Shown: in pieces, positions 45,001-54,690 of the stretch | Layout: every line of letters begins with the position of its first letter | How positions within the stretch are numbered: position 1 is the first letter of the stretch | Assembly: GCF_042477335.2 (NCBI RefSeq) | Contig: NC_091263.1 | Location: forward strand, 74,264,501-74,328,500 | Reading direction: 5' to 3' | Source of the DNA: Ovis canadensis | Taxonomy: Eukaryota > Chordata > Mammalia > Artiodactyla > Bovidae | DNA length: 64,000 nt | Program-made: the position numbers and the translations under genes | The notes under the pieces: model-generated | Told to the model about the DNA's origin: nothing | Seen by the model: only the letters and a program-made list of their open reading frames with translations | The model's database searches: none

Positions 45001-47933
45001 AGAAAGCAGAGGCTGCCGGCATTGGGTGGGCTGGCTACCTGAGGGGGCTTGGTCCCCTGAGCCTGTTGCCCTATGCGGGGGTGTGGGCTCTGCCCTGCCC
45101 TCCTGGCGGCCCCCTCCGCCCGCCTGGCCTGCCCTCCCCCCGACACCCAGGTCTCAACCCGTGAGTGTGTACACAGGGCCGGTCAGCCTGTACACGGGGC
45201 CGGTCAGCCTGTGCACGGGGCCAGTCAGCGTGTGCACAGGGCCTCTGTGCCCCCAGCGTGGGAAAAGGGCCCGGGGCAGGAAGCCACTTGGGCTGTCCGA
45301 GCAGTTAACCCAGAGCCATTTCCCCAAGGGGCTTGGCAGCTGGTCAGTGGGCAGACACCAAGACACTCAGGCAGGATGCGGTCTGAGACACCTGCCCCAT
45401 CTCTGCTCCAGCGAGCAGGCCCCTCGCTGTCCCCTCGGGGGTGGGTGGAGTGACACCAGAGACAAGGGCAGGGCCAGGGAGCCCCCCAGGGCTGGCTCAG
45501 ATCCCGAGCTGCAGGCAGAGCCAGTGTCAGAGGGGGTCCTGAAAGGCGGATGGCTCAGGAGGGTGGACCTGGCTGCCCGGCGTGTCTGGCAGAGGGGCGG
45601 CTGTGGCCTTGGGTACACAGGGCAGTGGACCGGCCTCTCGGGATGGCAGGGATGGCTTCATGAAGCCCAAAGCCTCCTCGGGCCCCCGTCCCTGCACTGA
45701 CTGACCCCTAGCAACTCAGCGGGTTAACCCTGGTGACCCTGTGTCAGGGGAGACTCATACGCGGACCTGTGCCAACCCCCGCGCCAACCGCGGTATTCTC
45801 GCCACGTGAAACCGTCGACGCCAGCCTACGACGTGCTTACGGGAAGGGGCACAGACTGAGGCTGAGCCTGTCTGGGGGCCCTGTGTGTGGAAGGGAGGGT
45901 GAAGGGCCGGCCGGCAGGAAGCCAAGGCGCCCGGGGCCGTGCGGGGGGCGGCTCCCCGGGGTCTGACGGACACCCCTCTCCCCGCAGGTGGACATCTACA
46001 ACTCGGACCCCCTGGTCTGCCGGACGGGGCTCAAAGTCTGCTTTGGCATCCAGCTGCTCAATGCGGTGTCACGGGTGGAGCGGGCGCTGCCCAAGCTGAC
46101 GCTGCCTTTCCTGCTGCTGCAGGGCTCCGCCGACCGCCTCTGCGACAGCAGAGGCGCCTACCTGCTCATGGAGTCGGCCAAGAGCCAGGACAAGACACTC
46201 AAGGTGAGCAGCTGCCGCCGCCCCGCATCAGGAAGGCTGGGGTCCTGCCCTCGGGAGGCGCGTCCCGGGTGCTGGTGAGGCGTCGGCTGGCCGTCCACTC
46301 CCCGGGGAGCGCCTGCGTCTTCCCTCTAGACCGGGAAGCTGGCTGGCTGCAGGGACGGGGAGAGCGCAGACCCACAGGCTGTGTCCGCACTGAGTGGTGG
46401 CCAAGTCTGGAGGGGGCTCTGGGCGGTTGGTGGGGCAGACGAGCCTCAGGACATGTGTGCGTGGCTCCCACCCCTGGCACCCTCCCCTCGGGCACGGCCA
46501 CATGGGTGCCCGATCTGGGGCTGCCTGCTTGGCCACGGGCACACAGGCGGTCACTGCAGGGCCGCGCCTGCTGCGGGAGCCGGGGTTGTAGCTCTGCTCT
46601 GCCCTGAGTCCTGTGCCCACCCGCCCCCTCCCCAGCTCTGCTCCGAGGGTCAGCCCTGGCCAGCCGGCGGGCAGAGGGGGACTCAGATGAGCCTGGGATG
46701 GGGGCGGGCTGCAAGGAGATGGTATCTGGGGGAGGCGGCCCTGGGGATCGCAAGTCCTGTTCTGACGCTCCTGAAACCGGGACAGAGGACTGAAAGCGGG
46801 GGCTCAGAGGTCTACACCCCGTGCTCACAGCAGCCCCGACATGGACGCGGGCCCGAAGAGCCCAGTGGGGTCCATCCCGACAGCGGAACGTTACTCAGCC
46901 TCGGAAAGCGGGCGGGTGGGGGTGCCACGCGCATGGACGCGCCTGGAGGAGGGCTGTGCTCAGTGAAACGAGCCGCTCACAAGAGCGCGGGGTGCGTGCC
47001 ATTCCACCCCCAGGAAACGAGCAGAGCTGACGAAAGTCGTCGCGGTAGACGGCAGAGGGACCCCGCGGTGGCCCTGTGGTGGGGACTCGGTGCTTTCAGC
47101 TGCCGGGGCCCTGGTCGCAGAGCTGAGAGCTCGGAAGCCATGTAGCTTGGCCAGGAGAAAGAAGGAAGAGAAAGTAGCGCGCTGTCTCCAGGGGCAGGAA
47201 GCAGGGCCTGGAGCGGGCGTGTGGCAGGGCCAGGCTTTCACTGTCACGGCGAGCGCGCTGCAGAGCCGCCTGGGACGCTGCGCGCCCCCAGCCGCACACG
47301 CAGCGGCGGTCACGGTGGTCAGTTTCCTGTCACGTGATTTTAGTGTGGTCAGCGAAAGGACTGTGGAGACGCCTGTTAGAAATTGCCGGGAATGGCAAGG
47401 AGGCTGCTGGTTACACAGGTGGAGAGTCCGGAAGTAGGTGGGACTGGAGATGTAGATTCTGAGGCGTCGACCACGGGTGGCTCCTACAGCCTGGGGCCTG
47501 GACGGGGTTCTGGGGGGCCGTGAAGGGAGGAGGCCAGAGCCCCCCCATCCCACGGCCACACCAGCCTGCAGCTCGGGGTGCCGCGTGCTGCCAGGACCAC
47601 CGCGTGGGGGAGGCTGGGGTCCCGCGGGGAGACGAGCACAGACAGGGCGGGGTGGCAGGGGGACGGTGTTGAAGGAAAGGGCCTGCGACCGAGGAGGGGC
47701 GTCCGTCTGCAGACTGCCCGCTGACCAGCCCTGGCGCAGGGCAGGGGTCCTCTCTGGGGGCCTCGCCACCCGCTGTGGTCCTGACCGCCCATCTCTCCGG
47801 GTTGCAGATTTACGAAGGTGCCTACCACATCCTCCACAAAGAGCTTCCCGAGGTGACCAGCTCCGTCTTCCGGGAGATAAACACGTGGGTCTCGCAAAGG
47901 ACAGCGGTGGCGGGCGCAGGGTGCCCGCCCTGA
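29901..47933 (+). CDS. MGLL: MGLL, monoglyceride lipase, C-terminal three quarters (5 exons)
   Basis: The coding sequence joins 29901-30037, 31084-31194, 38023-38112, 45988-46203 and 47808-47933. MGLL is a membrane-associated serine hydrolase of the alpha/beta-hydrolase fold. It cleaves monoacylglycerols, including the endocannabinoid 2-arachidonoylglycerol, to glycerol and fatty acid. Numbering runs exactly as in the 303-residue human form: V78 is split across the first acceptor and the protein ends at residue 303. The nucleophile elbow GHSM|G (Ser122) spans exons 4 and 5. Asp239 lies in QGSADRLC and His269 in GAYHILH. Regulatory cysteines 201, 208 and 242 are present. All junctions use GT-AG and phases close. 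The N-terminal 77 residues, promoter and start codon lie outside the window. No frameshift or premature stop is seen. Function is inferred from family identity. Confidence 0.96.
30038..31083 (+). other. MGLL: MGLL intron 4
   Basis: This intron of about 1 kb splits the nucleophile elbow between Met123 and Gly124. It holds a small A/T-rich tandem repeat (30409-30475, listed) and otherwise GC-rich unique DNA. I see no SINE or LINE in it. Confidence 0.9.
30409..30475. repeat. 18-bp A/T-rich tandem repeat, about 4 copies
   Basis: CTTTAAATCATCTGTGAA is repeated with drift towards CTTTAAATTGAGTTGTGA. It lies inside MGLL intron 4. Confidence 0.8.
31084..31194 (+). CDS. MGLL: MGLL exon 5 (residues 124-160)
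   Basis: Thirty-seven codons run from [15 protein letters not shown] to SATLFK, phase 0 at both ends, with CAG before and GTAAGC after. The exon completes the GXSXG elbow, adds the following beta strand (MVLISPLV) and begins the cap region. Human has A in place of C at residue 128 (GGAIAIL), as I recall it. Confidence 0.96.
32627..32679 (+). repeat. 53-bp duplicated segment, copy 1
   Basis: Starts CGGCCAGTGGGC and ends ACCAGGGATCAG. It recurs at 33793-33845 with one G/A difference. It is not a repeat family I recognise. Confidence 0.92.
32911..33118 (+). mobile_element. Bov-tA SINE
   Basis: The body GAGATGCTGCTTCAATCCCT, then GAATCCCCTGGACAGAGGAG and CCACAGTCCATGGGGTCGCA. The head is degraded. 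It lies in MGLL intron 5. Confidence 0.9.
33793..33845 (+). repeat. 53-bp duplicated segment, copy 2
   Basis: Matches 32627-32679 at 52 of 53 positions, 1166 bases away in the same orientation. Flanking sequences outside the 53 bases do not align by eye. Confidence 0.92.
34574..35101 (-). mobile_element. BovB LINE 3' end with ORF2 C-terminus, antisense
   Basis: It continues from the tail (AAGCCGTGTCCGACTCTTTG) through CATCAATTCTTCAGCGCTCA to TTGGTCATAACTTTCCTTCC, about 530 bases of BovB. It is 5'-truncated and lies in MGLL intron 5. Confidence 0.92.
38023..38112 (+). CDS. MGLL: MGLL exon 6 (residues 161-190), cap helix
   Basis: Thirty codons from [13 protein letters not shown] to [10 protein letters not shown], phase 0 at both ends. 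The acceptor is GTCCAG and the donor GTGAGT. The exon encodes the amphipathic cap or lid helix, which in this family sits on the membrane and gates the acyl tunnel. Substitutions against human are few (F for L at 162, M for L at 173, R for P at 176 by my count). Confidence 0.95.
40000..40125 (-). repeat. MIR SINE relic
   Basis: CCCATTTCACAGATGAGGAC, ACTGAGGCTCGGAGGGTAAG and GAGGTTGCAAGCCAGTTGGG are the reverse complement of the MIR core. Confidence 0.7.
40658..40920 (-). mobile_element. Young BovB LINE 3' fragment with 13-bp target duplication
   Basis: The (TTCAG)n tail, then the full BovB 3' block. GCAGGCCCTTGCT flanks it exactly at 40645-40657 and 40921-40933. The perfect duplication and low divergence mark a recent 5'-truncated insertion in MGLL intron 6. 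Confidence 0.95.
41119..42218 (+). mobile_element. BovB LINE, partial ORF2 and 3' end, sense
   Basis: About 1.1 kb of the RTE-clade BovB. The reverse transcriptase catalytic motif survives as [20 protein letters not shown], and the C-terminal [12 protein letters not shown] segment follows. In-frame stops and small indels break the reading frame, so it is a dead copy. It is 5'-truncated. Confidence 0.93.
42247..42298 (+). promoter_or_regulatory. Triplet of GC boxes abutting the BovB 3' end
   Basis: GGGGCGGGGCGTGG is repeated three times about 17-19 bases apart. Each copy holds an Sp/KLF-type GGGCGGGGC box. Whether it has any regulatory activity is unknown. Confidence 0.45.
43120..43188 (-). 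repeat. MIR SINE relic
   Basis: CAGAGAGGCCAAGTCCCTTC, CCCAGGGACTCGCAGCTGTT and AGGATTTGAACCTATG match the reversed MIR core. Confidence 0.65.
43192..43378 (+). mobile_element. Bov-tA SINE
   Basis: GCAGGTTCAATCCCTGGGTC, GGGGAATCCCACGGACAGAG and GTCGCAGAGTCGGACAGAAC. It directly follows the MIR relic. Confidence 0.9.
44373..44489 (+). mobile_element. Bov-tA SINE head half
   Basis: The tRNA-like head and first half of the body only (ACTCAGCTGGTAAAGATTCC to CACACTCCGGGGTTCTTG). It is followed without a gap by a second copy. Confidence 0.87.
44490..44678 (+). mobile_element. Bov-tA SINE, tandem with the preceding half copy
   Basis: The head GGGCTTCCCTGGTGGCTCAG and body to GGGACGTGACTGAGCGACC. 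It shares GGAGACCCCGGCTCCATTCC and the following bases with the preceding half copy, so a tandem duplication with a small head deletion is likely. Confidence 0.88.
45165..45243. repeat. 20-bp minisatellite, 4 copies
   Basis: GTACACGGGGCCGGTCAGCC recurs four times with A/G and T/C changes. Confidence 0.9.
45988..46203 (+). CDS. MGLL: MGLL exon 7 (residues 191-262), catalytic Asp
   Basis: Seventy-two codons from [14 protein letters not shown] to SQDKTLK, phase 0 at both ends, with CCCGCAG before and GTGAGC after. Asp239 of the triad is in QGSADRLC. Cys201, Cys208 and Cys242, known as redox or inhibitor-sensitive cysteines in human MGLL, are all present. Confidence 0.97.
46204..47807 (+). other. 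MGLL: MGLL intron 7
   Basis: The intron is about 1.6 kb and GC-rich. I recognise no interspersed repeat or extra exon in it. Confidence 0.88.
47808..47933 (+). CDS. MGLL: MGLL exon 8, C-terminus and stop (residues 263-303)
   Basis: Forty-one codons plus TGA at 47931-47933. The acceptor is TTGCAG. His269 of the triad is in GAYHILHKE. The C-terminus ends GAGCPP, where human, as I recall it, ends GTASPP; this tail is the least conserved part of the protein. Confidence 0.97.
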   Translation: MYEGAYHILHKELPEVTSSVFREINTWVSQRTAVAGAGCPP

Positions 47934-49932
47934 GCCCCCCGGCCAGCTGCGGGGCCACTGTCAGCAGGCGGGCAGAGGAAGGGCAGGGGCTGGCTTCTCA
48001 GACGTGGCTGAGACACACACACACACACCCCCCAGACTGGAGGAACCCCTAGCACAGCTGACTCAGACAGCCTCGCCACCTGTCAGGCTGTCCACCACAG
48101 CATCTGCCTTAAACGGTGGACGCTTTATGCAAACACTGGAGCTCACGGCATTTTCCAGAGAACGTGCTGGAAGGCCTGAGGCCACACGGAGCCCTGCCCC
48201 GCCTCTCCTGCCCTGCAGGGTCCCAGGACCACCCCCCCCCAACCCCAGCAATAACTGGAGGGTGCCCTCCCGCCACCCCGCACCCTGCCTGTGCTCCTCT
48301 GGCCCTGGGACGCGGGGCGGGTCCACTGCCCAGGCTGACTTGCGTGCCTGCAGAGGCTGGGAAGTGCCCGTGGGCCTACACTGGCCTGTCGGCTCTGTGA
48401 GCCCTGGGGGCCGGGCTGGGCCGGGGGGCGGGGGCCTGGGCGTGGGAAGGGGGCCCCTCCACGCCCCTCCTGGGCGCGTGGGGGCGGCCGCTGCTCCGAC
48501 TGCTTACCCGGCGCTCGGAGGGCCACTGTGCTGGACGTCTGTTCAGACCTGGAGACCGTAGGCGGGAAGCGGGGGTCTTGACGGCAGAGCCACTTCCAGG
48601 GGCCGGAGCCGGTCCCAGGCCGTGCCCTGCCTGAGGCCCCAGCAGGAAGGGTGATTGGGGCCCCCGCAGCTGCCCCTCACTGGTGCCCTGCCCGTGCCCC
48701 CCACCCCTCCGTGTTCTGGCCGGTGTGGTAATCGGGGCCCTGCCGCCAAGGGGGTGCTGTCAGTGTCCGTGTGAGCGTGGTGGGGGCCCTGCGCCCCAGG
48801 AGGGGAAGGCGCGGCCCCTGGACGGAGGGCTGGGTGGGGCTCGCCCCAGTCCTCCAGTGTCGGGAGCTGCTGCCCCGCTGCGCCCTGCTCTTCTGGGGAG
48901 GTCCCCCGCCTCCATTCCAGGGCCCCCCACCGCACACTGAGCCAGAGCGGGCCCCCCAGTGAAGGAGCCCCGTGGGCTCATGGGGGGACGGACCAGGTCC
49001 CCACGGAGAGCGGCTTCGTCGCCCTGTTTCTCTTTGGAGGAGGAAAAAAAAGTGTAGAAGACGCCCTGGGTGCTCCGCCCGCTGCCCTCCTGCACTGAGG
49101 AGCCGTAGAGACGCCACGCACCAGCCCACACCCGGCCACCGCTGCGCCTCATGCGGAAGCGTGCCACCACGGCGGGCCGCTTCCCACACCGAGTGCCGGG
49201 CAGGCACGTGGCCTGACCAGGAGTCTTTCAGTGCACGGACTTATGTTCTTTGAAAGCTTTCAGAGGTGCACATTCAGCCGTCTTCAGCCATCTGGTCAAA
49301 GAACCGCCCCATTTGAAAGATGTTCCTCGGATCCGGGACTGTCTTCCTCACCGGGGCGGGCCGGGGCACGCCCTCCACAGTCAGGGTGCAGGTGGCCGTG
49401 TCTGGGGTCCCATCCTGGCAGTACCAGCGAGCGCTCAGTCGGTCGCCTGCCATGCTGAACCCGGAGCCCCTGGGCCGTGCCCGCCGGGCCCTTGGCGGGG
49501 CAGGGGAGCCGGGTGTGCACAGGCCTGGCCCTGAGGCGGGCGGAGCACCGAGGCCGGGGAGAGGCGGGCAGCCGAGCCCGTGTGGGCCCGTCACTCAGGC
49601 CGCCTGGGCCACGGGAAGTGGTTCTGTGCGGACGGGCTTTCCAGGAGATGCTGCCCGTGGCCCCCTGGGCCCACTCTTGGTGGGGACGGGGTGCTGACCC
49701 CGGCGCCCCCTCGGCCCTGGTGCTCAGACACCCCGCAGGCCCCCACCCCCCTCGCCGACCACTGACACCCCCCGTAGGACCACAGCGACTCCACACAGTT
49801 TCCTGGCTTGCTGCCATCCCCACGGCTCAGCCACCTCCCTCCTCGTCCGCTGCCAGTGAGGCCCTGTGCGTCGGGTAACAGGTAGTGCAGGACCACACAG
49901 CTAACCCTAATAAACCACGGTTTCTGATGCTG
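47934..49932 (+). other. MGLL: MGLL 3' untranslated region
   Basis: The region runs from the stop codon to about 20 bases past the AATAAA at 49909. It starts with a short CA run near 48010-48028 and is GC-rich in its middle. The stretch at about 49210-49330 is less GC-rich and looks like the usual conserved end of an MGLL transcript, but this is impression only. The exact cleavage site is inferred. Confidence 0.75.
49909..49914 (+). terminator. MGLL: MGLL poly(A) signal AATAAA
   Basis: A canonical hexamer lies about 2 kb after the MGLL stop. It is followed within 30 bases by a GT-rich stretch (TGTCTGTCTG), as expected of a downstream element. No earlier canonical hexamer was noticed in the 3' UTR. 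Confidence 0.8.
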
Positions 49933-51204
49933 TCGTCTGCCTGTCTGTCTGATCGACTCCGGGCACCCTCCTGGCTGACCATGCTCTGTGGGCCCCCGAC
50001 TCCTGACGGGTTAGGAAGACGCCCTGGTCCCCCGACCTGGGGCTGTCCCGCTGCCTTGCCCACCCCAGCTCCCCCGCAGCTGAGGCAGCGATCTGCATGT
50101 CCGCCTGCATCCCGTCCCCCGAGCCCCAGGCGTGTCCTGCCAACCGGCTCCCTCCAGCCCTAGGCCCGTCCCCGCCCACCTCCTGTCCCACAGGGCGCCC
50201 AGGGTGAGTGTCCAGGGATTCTGACGGTGGCTCTTCCGGCCCCAACCCTCCAAGCCTGTCGGCCCACGGCCAGCCTTCGGGGGACCCTCGGAGCCCTGTG
50301 CCCTCTGGAACTGAGCTGCGGGAACTGGGTCTTCATAACGGTCTGGTCCCCGGGTCCAGGGCCAGTATTGCTGAGAGCTGGGGAGAGGCGCTGTCTGGGC
50401 CGGAACCCAGTGTTGGGGTCGTGGGTGCAGGCCCACTTCACGGCGGACACCCGCGCCCCCACCCAAGGCCGTCCCTCCAAGGGCCCTGGGTTTACTGCGC
50501 TGCTGCTGTCCTGAAAGTCTCAACCGCCCTGCGCGTCTCTCTGCCCCAAGTCCCGGGCCACCCGCAGTCACCGCTCTGAACTCCTGTGGCGGGCAGCCGG
50601 TCCCGCCTCACTCGGGTCTGCTGCTGGGGTCTGTCCTGCTCGTCTGGGGCGTGCTCCTCTGCCGGCTCCTCCTGTCGGGTGCTGTTTGTTTTCCATGTCT
50701 TGACCTGGGTGAGGTGGGAATGTCCTGGGCATCCCCTCTCCCCGGGCGCTGACGGGGGCTCTGGTGGGCTGCTGGGTGGCCCGGCCCCTGCCTCGTGTTG
50801 ATGCTGCTTGCGAGCAGGATCTGGTCACGTGGCGGCCGCTTCCAGAATCCTAGGGCCCCCGGCTGGTGCCAGCTCACTGGGGGCAGAGTCGGCCCAGAAG
50901 TCTGGGCTGCGCCCACCCCCTGGTGGGGAAGCCAGGCCTGGGGCGGTGGTGCCCCCTGCAGGCAGGCGAAGCTGGCCCTGGATTGGGGGACCACTGGTGG
51001 GGGCGCGGCTCCCGACGGGTGGGAGGCCTGGGGGATCCCGAAGCGTTGGCTGCTAGTGTGCAGGGCTGGGGCCCAGCTGGTCCCGGGAGTGGGGGGGCTC
51101 TGGGTCTGCTCTGCTCTGGGTGGGCCAGGTCTGGGGGTGCGGGACTACGGTTTCCTTTTTGTGATTTTTATTTTACATGGGAACATAGCTTTTGCCAAAA
51201 ACCC

Positions 51205-51288
51205 TGTGAGTTCAGCCGCTCAGTCGTGCCCGCCTCTGCAGTCCTCGGGGTCGCAGAGTTGGACACGGCTGAGCAACTGAACTGACGG
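51205..51288. repeat. Small inverted BovB-tail hairpin
   Basis: TTCAGCCGCTCAGTCGTGCC (antisense tail) is followed by GTCGCAGAGTTGGACACGGC and GAGCAACTGAACTGA (sense tail). The two arms can pair. Confidence 0.75.
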
Positions 51289-51292
51289 TGTT

Positions 51293-51512
51293 TTGGCTTC
51301 CCAGGTGGCGCTAGTGGTGAAGAACCCACCTGCCAGTTCAGGAGACCTAAGAGATGTGGATTCGATCCCTGGATCGGGAAGATCCCCTGGAGAAGGGCAT
51401 GGCTACCCACTCCAGTATTCTTGCCAGGGGAATCCCCTGGACAGAGGAGTCTGGTGGGCTACAGTCCGTGGGGTCGCAGAGTCAGACACAGCTGAGACGG
51501 CAGCACAGCACG
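51293..51512 (+). mobile_element. Bov-tA SINE
   Basis: The head GGCTTCCCAGGTGGCGCTAG, body ATTCGATCCCTGGATCGGGA, end GTCGCAGAGTCAGACACAGC. It is near full length. Confidence 0.93.
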
Positions 51513-51639
51513 TAACCGATCCAGGGCTGCGCTTCAGGGGCGCAGCCGAGTGATCCGGTCTCACACCTGCAGACGCCCTTGCTTCCTCGGACCCCTTTGC
51601 TGTGCGGGTTCTTACCGAGTTCTGAGCAGCACCACGAGG

Positions 51640-52683
51640 TCCTTGTTGGCTTTTGTGTGAGTCGTGTATCTGTTCATCCCAACCCCTAATCTATCCCTCC
51701 CCGCGTTCCCCGTTGATAACCACGTCTTTTAAATCTGAGTCTGTATTTTGTCCGTTTGTATCATTTTTTAAAGATTTCACGCAGAAGTGATTGGTGTCTT
51801 TGTGTGACCTGGCAGTCTCCACGCCCACCCGTGCTGCTGCAGACGGCGTGGCGCTTCCGGCTGAGCCGCTCTCCGCGGCAGAACGCGTGTGCGCGCCGTC
51901 TGCGCCCACTCCGCGGCGGACGCCTCGTTTCTAGCCTTGGCTGCGGTTAGCAGGGCCGCTGTGAAGCCTGGGCTGCACGCTTCAGACTGGTTTTCTCTAG
52001 ATGGTGCCCACGAGTGGGACTGCCGAGCCATACGGTAACTCTACGGTTGGTTTTCTAAGGAACTTTCACACTTCTCTGGAGTGGCTGCACCAGTTTACAT
52101 TTCCACCAGCAGTGGAGGTGGGCTCCCTTTCTCCCCTCTCTCTCCAGCGTTTACTGTTTCTGGACTTCCTGATGACGGCCATCCTGGCGAGTGTGAGGTG
52201 ACGCCTCCCTGCAGCTCTGATTCGCATCTCTAATAGCCGTGATGCTGAGCAGCTTCTCCTGTGCCTCTTGCCTGTCTGTCTGTCTTCGTTGGGGAAATGT
52301 CTGCATAGATCTCCTGCCCATTTTCTATGACTGCTTGTTGTTCTGACACGGAGCTCGAGGAGCCGCTTGTGCAGTTTGGAGACTGATCCCCTGCCAGTCC
52401 TATTGCTTGCGAGTCTTTCCTCCCATTCTGTGGGTTGCCTGTTCCTGTTACGGCTTCCTTTTCTGTGCAAAAGAAAGTCCCGTTTATTTTTATTTTCATT
52501 ACTCCAGGAAATGGACCCAAGAAGATGCTGCTGTGATTCATGGCAGAGGGAGTTCTGTCTGCTTCCCTCCAGCAGTTTCACAGTTACCAGCCTGATAAGC
52601 ACGTCTTTAATCCACTGAGTGTGTCTGTGTGTGGTGGTAGAGGATGTTCTGATTTCTTTCACATGGAGCTGTCCAGTTTAGAC
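51640..52683 (-). mobile_element. L1 LINE relic, antisense
   Basis: GAGTGGGACTGCCGAGCCAT, TGGCTGCACCAGTTTACATT, CCACCAGCAGTGGAGG and CCTGATGACGGCCATCCTGG follow the widespread antisense L1 3' sequence. About 1 kb, diverged and not coding. Confidence 0.88.
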
Positions 52684-54494
52684 TCTGCTTTCTGTGTCCA
52701 TGTCCCCCTCTGGTGGGCGAGGCTGGCCTAGCAGCCTCCCTGGAGGGCGGCCCGCCCAGCCCCATGGGTGGACGGTGCTGCGTCCTGGCCGTCTGGTGGG
52801 CAGGGCCATGTCCACCACGGGGGTTAAGGGGGGGTCTCACAGCGGCTTGTCTGCTGCCGGCTGGGGCTGTGACCCTGCCCCGGGGCTGTGTGACTGAGTC
52901 TCCAGGCTCTGGGTCTGACGGGCCTGGATCTCAGCCCAGCGGCCGTGTTCACGGGGCCAGTGTGTCCAGGCGAGCCCCAGCCACCCCGTCTCTGCAGGAG
53001 ACACTCCGCGGGCAGCAGGTAGGTCCGGCCCAGGCTCCTGCCCGGCTCGGCCTGTGTGAGGTTCTGTGTGGCCGTGTCAGCGTGAGTCTGTGGGTCTCTG
53101 CCTCACGCCTTCACAGCCAGATGCTCCGGGGGCCCGGGGGTCACAGCCCCGCGTGGGGCGCAGGGTGGGCGCCCAGCGCTCACTCCCGGGGGACGCTCTG
53201 CAGTGTCACCTCCCCCAGGGTGGGGGGCTCCGCCGTCTTGCTGTGGTTCCTTCTTGTCATCAGTGGCAGGTCATCGCAGGGAGGCTTTGGTCTCTGCCGA
53301 CGGCCGGCGTGCTCGTGGGAGGTGGGCCCAGGCCGTCTCCACGCTGCAGCCTTGGATGGTCTCCTGAGACGACGTCTGATGCCGTTCTCGCCGTGGGGCA
53401 GGTCCCGTGGGGGTCCAGAGCTGGCCTTGCCCCCGGGCAGAGGCCCCCCCACCCCGCGTGGCGTGTAGACCTGAAGGACGGCTGACCCGCTCCCCTGGGC
53501 GCGATGGAGTGGGTCGCCCTTCCGTTCGGCATCAGGGCTGAGGCAGGAGGCCCGTACCCGCGGCTCTGCCCCCGTTGCTCTGCTTACTTCCCTTGGGCGC
53601 GGCAGCCAGCACCGGCTTCAGGCCTGTCTACCCTGGGAGACGCTGTGGCCACTAACCCCTGTCCAGCATGCGGAAATGCTTCCCTGGGGTGTGGGTCGTG
53701 GGGAGTCTTCCTGGGCTGTCCCCACCCCACGGACGCTCCTGCCAAGGGCTATCACGTGGCCTGTGCCCCGTGGTCTGGGGGCTGCTCCCAGAACTGGGTG
53801 GGGTGGCATGGCTTGCCCAAGGGCAGCAGGGCAGGAAAAGCCGATGGAGCACCAGGCGAGAACAGAGTGGGCGCCGGAGGGGCCGGGCTGAGGTCGCGGC
53901 AGCAGCCCCGAGGACGGTGTGTGAGGCAGTGCAGCCAGGGGCTGCAACGCCAAGACCAGCCGCTGGGCGGCGCCCACGGCCCCGGCTGGAGCGTCTGGAG
54001 CCCGGGGCGGACGCAGCCCCCGAGGGGGCAGGCTTGGGGGCGAGGCAGGCTGGGGGGCAGCCGCACCTGTCTCCCCTGCCCTCACGGCCCTGCCTGAAGT
54101 GCGGGGCTTCCTGCCCGTGGAGCAAGGTGCCAGCTCCTGCTCCTGCCAAGGCGTACTCCTGGCCGGCAGGGAGAGCAGAGAGGAAAGGGGGCTTTGCAGG
54201 CTCTAAGCCAGAGCCGTCCCCTGCGGGCGTGGCCGCAGCTGAGGGCAGGGGAGCTGGGGGAGGAGCCAGGCGTGCGCCTGAGGCTCTGCGGGAGGGAGAC
54301 CCGGGCTGCATCCACCCGCAGAGGCCGACACGCAGGTGAGCAGGTGGGGGGTGAGGCGGGGCCCCGATTGGGACTGAGGTGCCAGGAGAGACCCTCAGAG
54401 CCCGCCCGGCAGCTGCTGCAGAGACTGAGAGGCCTTGGGAAGTGCACACAAGGGTCTGAGACCCCACAGGTGGAGAGGGCTGAGCCCACGCATC

Positions 54495-54690
54495 CCGGGG
54501 CCCCTCAGGATGCACACCAGCATGGGGGGCTGGTGGCGCCACCCCCGCCCGCCCCCCCACACACACACACACGGCAAGGGCACGGTGAGACTCAGTGGGT
54601 GGACCCCACTCCTGCAGGGGCCCCTCAGGACCCCGGGACGCACACCAGCGTTGGGGTCGGGGGCTGGCGGCGCCGCCCCGCACACACCCT
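54495..54690. repeat. Diverged tandem duplication with CA run
   Basis: GGGGCCCCTCAGGATGCACA ... GGCTGGTGGCGCC near 54497 is echoed by AGGGGCCCCTCAGGACCCC ... GGCTGGCGGCGCC near 54616, a period of about 120. A CA run at about 54558-54574 lies between. Confidence 0.7.

Larger units (their letters stand above)
38113..45987 (+). other. MGLL: MGLL intron 6
   Basis: The intron is about 7.9 kb and the most repeat-laden part of the gene here. It holds a young antisense BovB tail with a 13-bp target duplication (40645-40933), a 1.1-kb sense BovB reverse-transcriptase remnant (41119-42218), a GC-box triplet, three Bov-tA units, two MIR relics and a 20-bp minisatellite. No additional coding exon was recognised. 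Confidence 0.88.
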
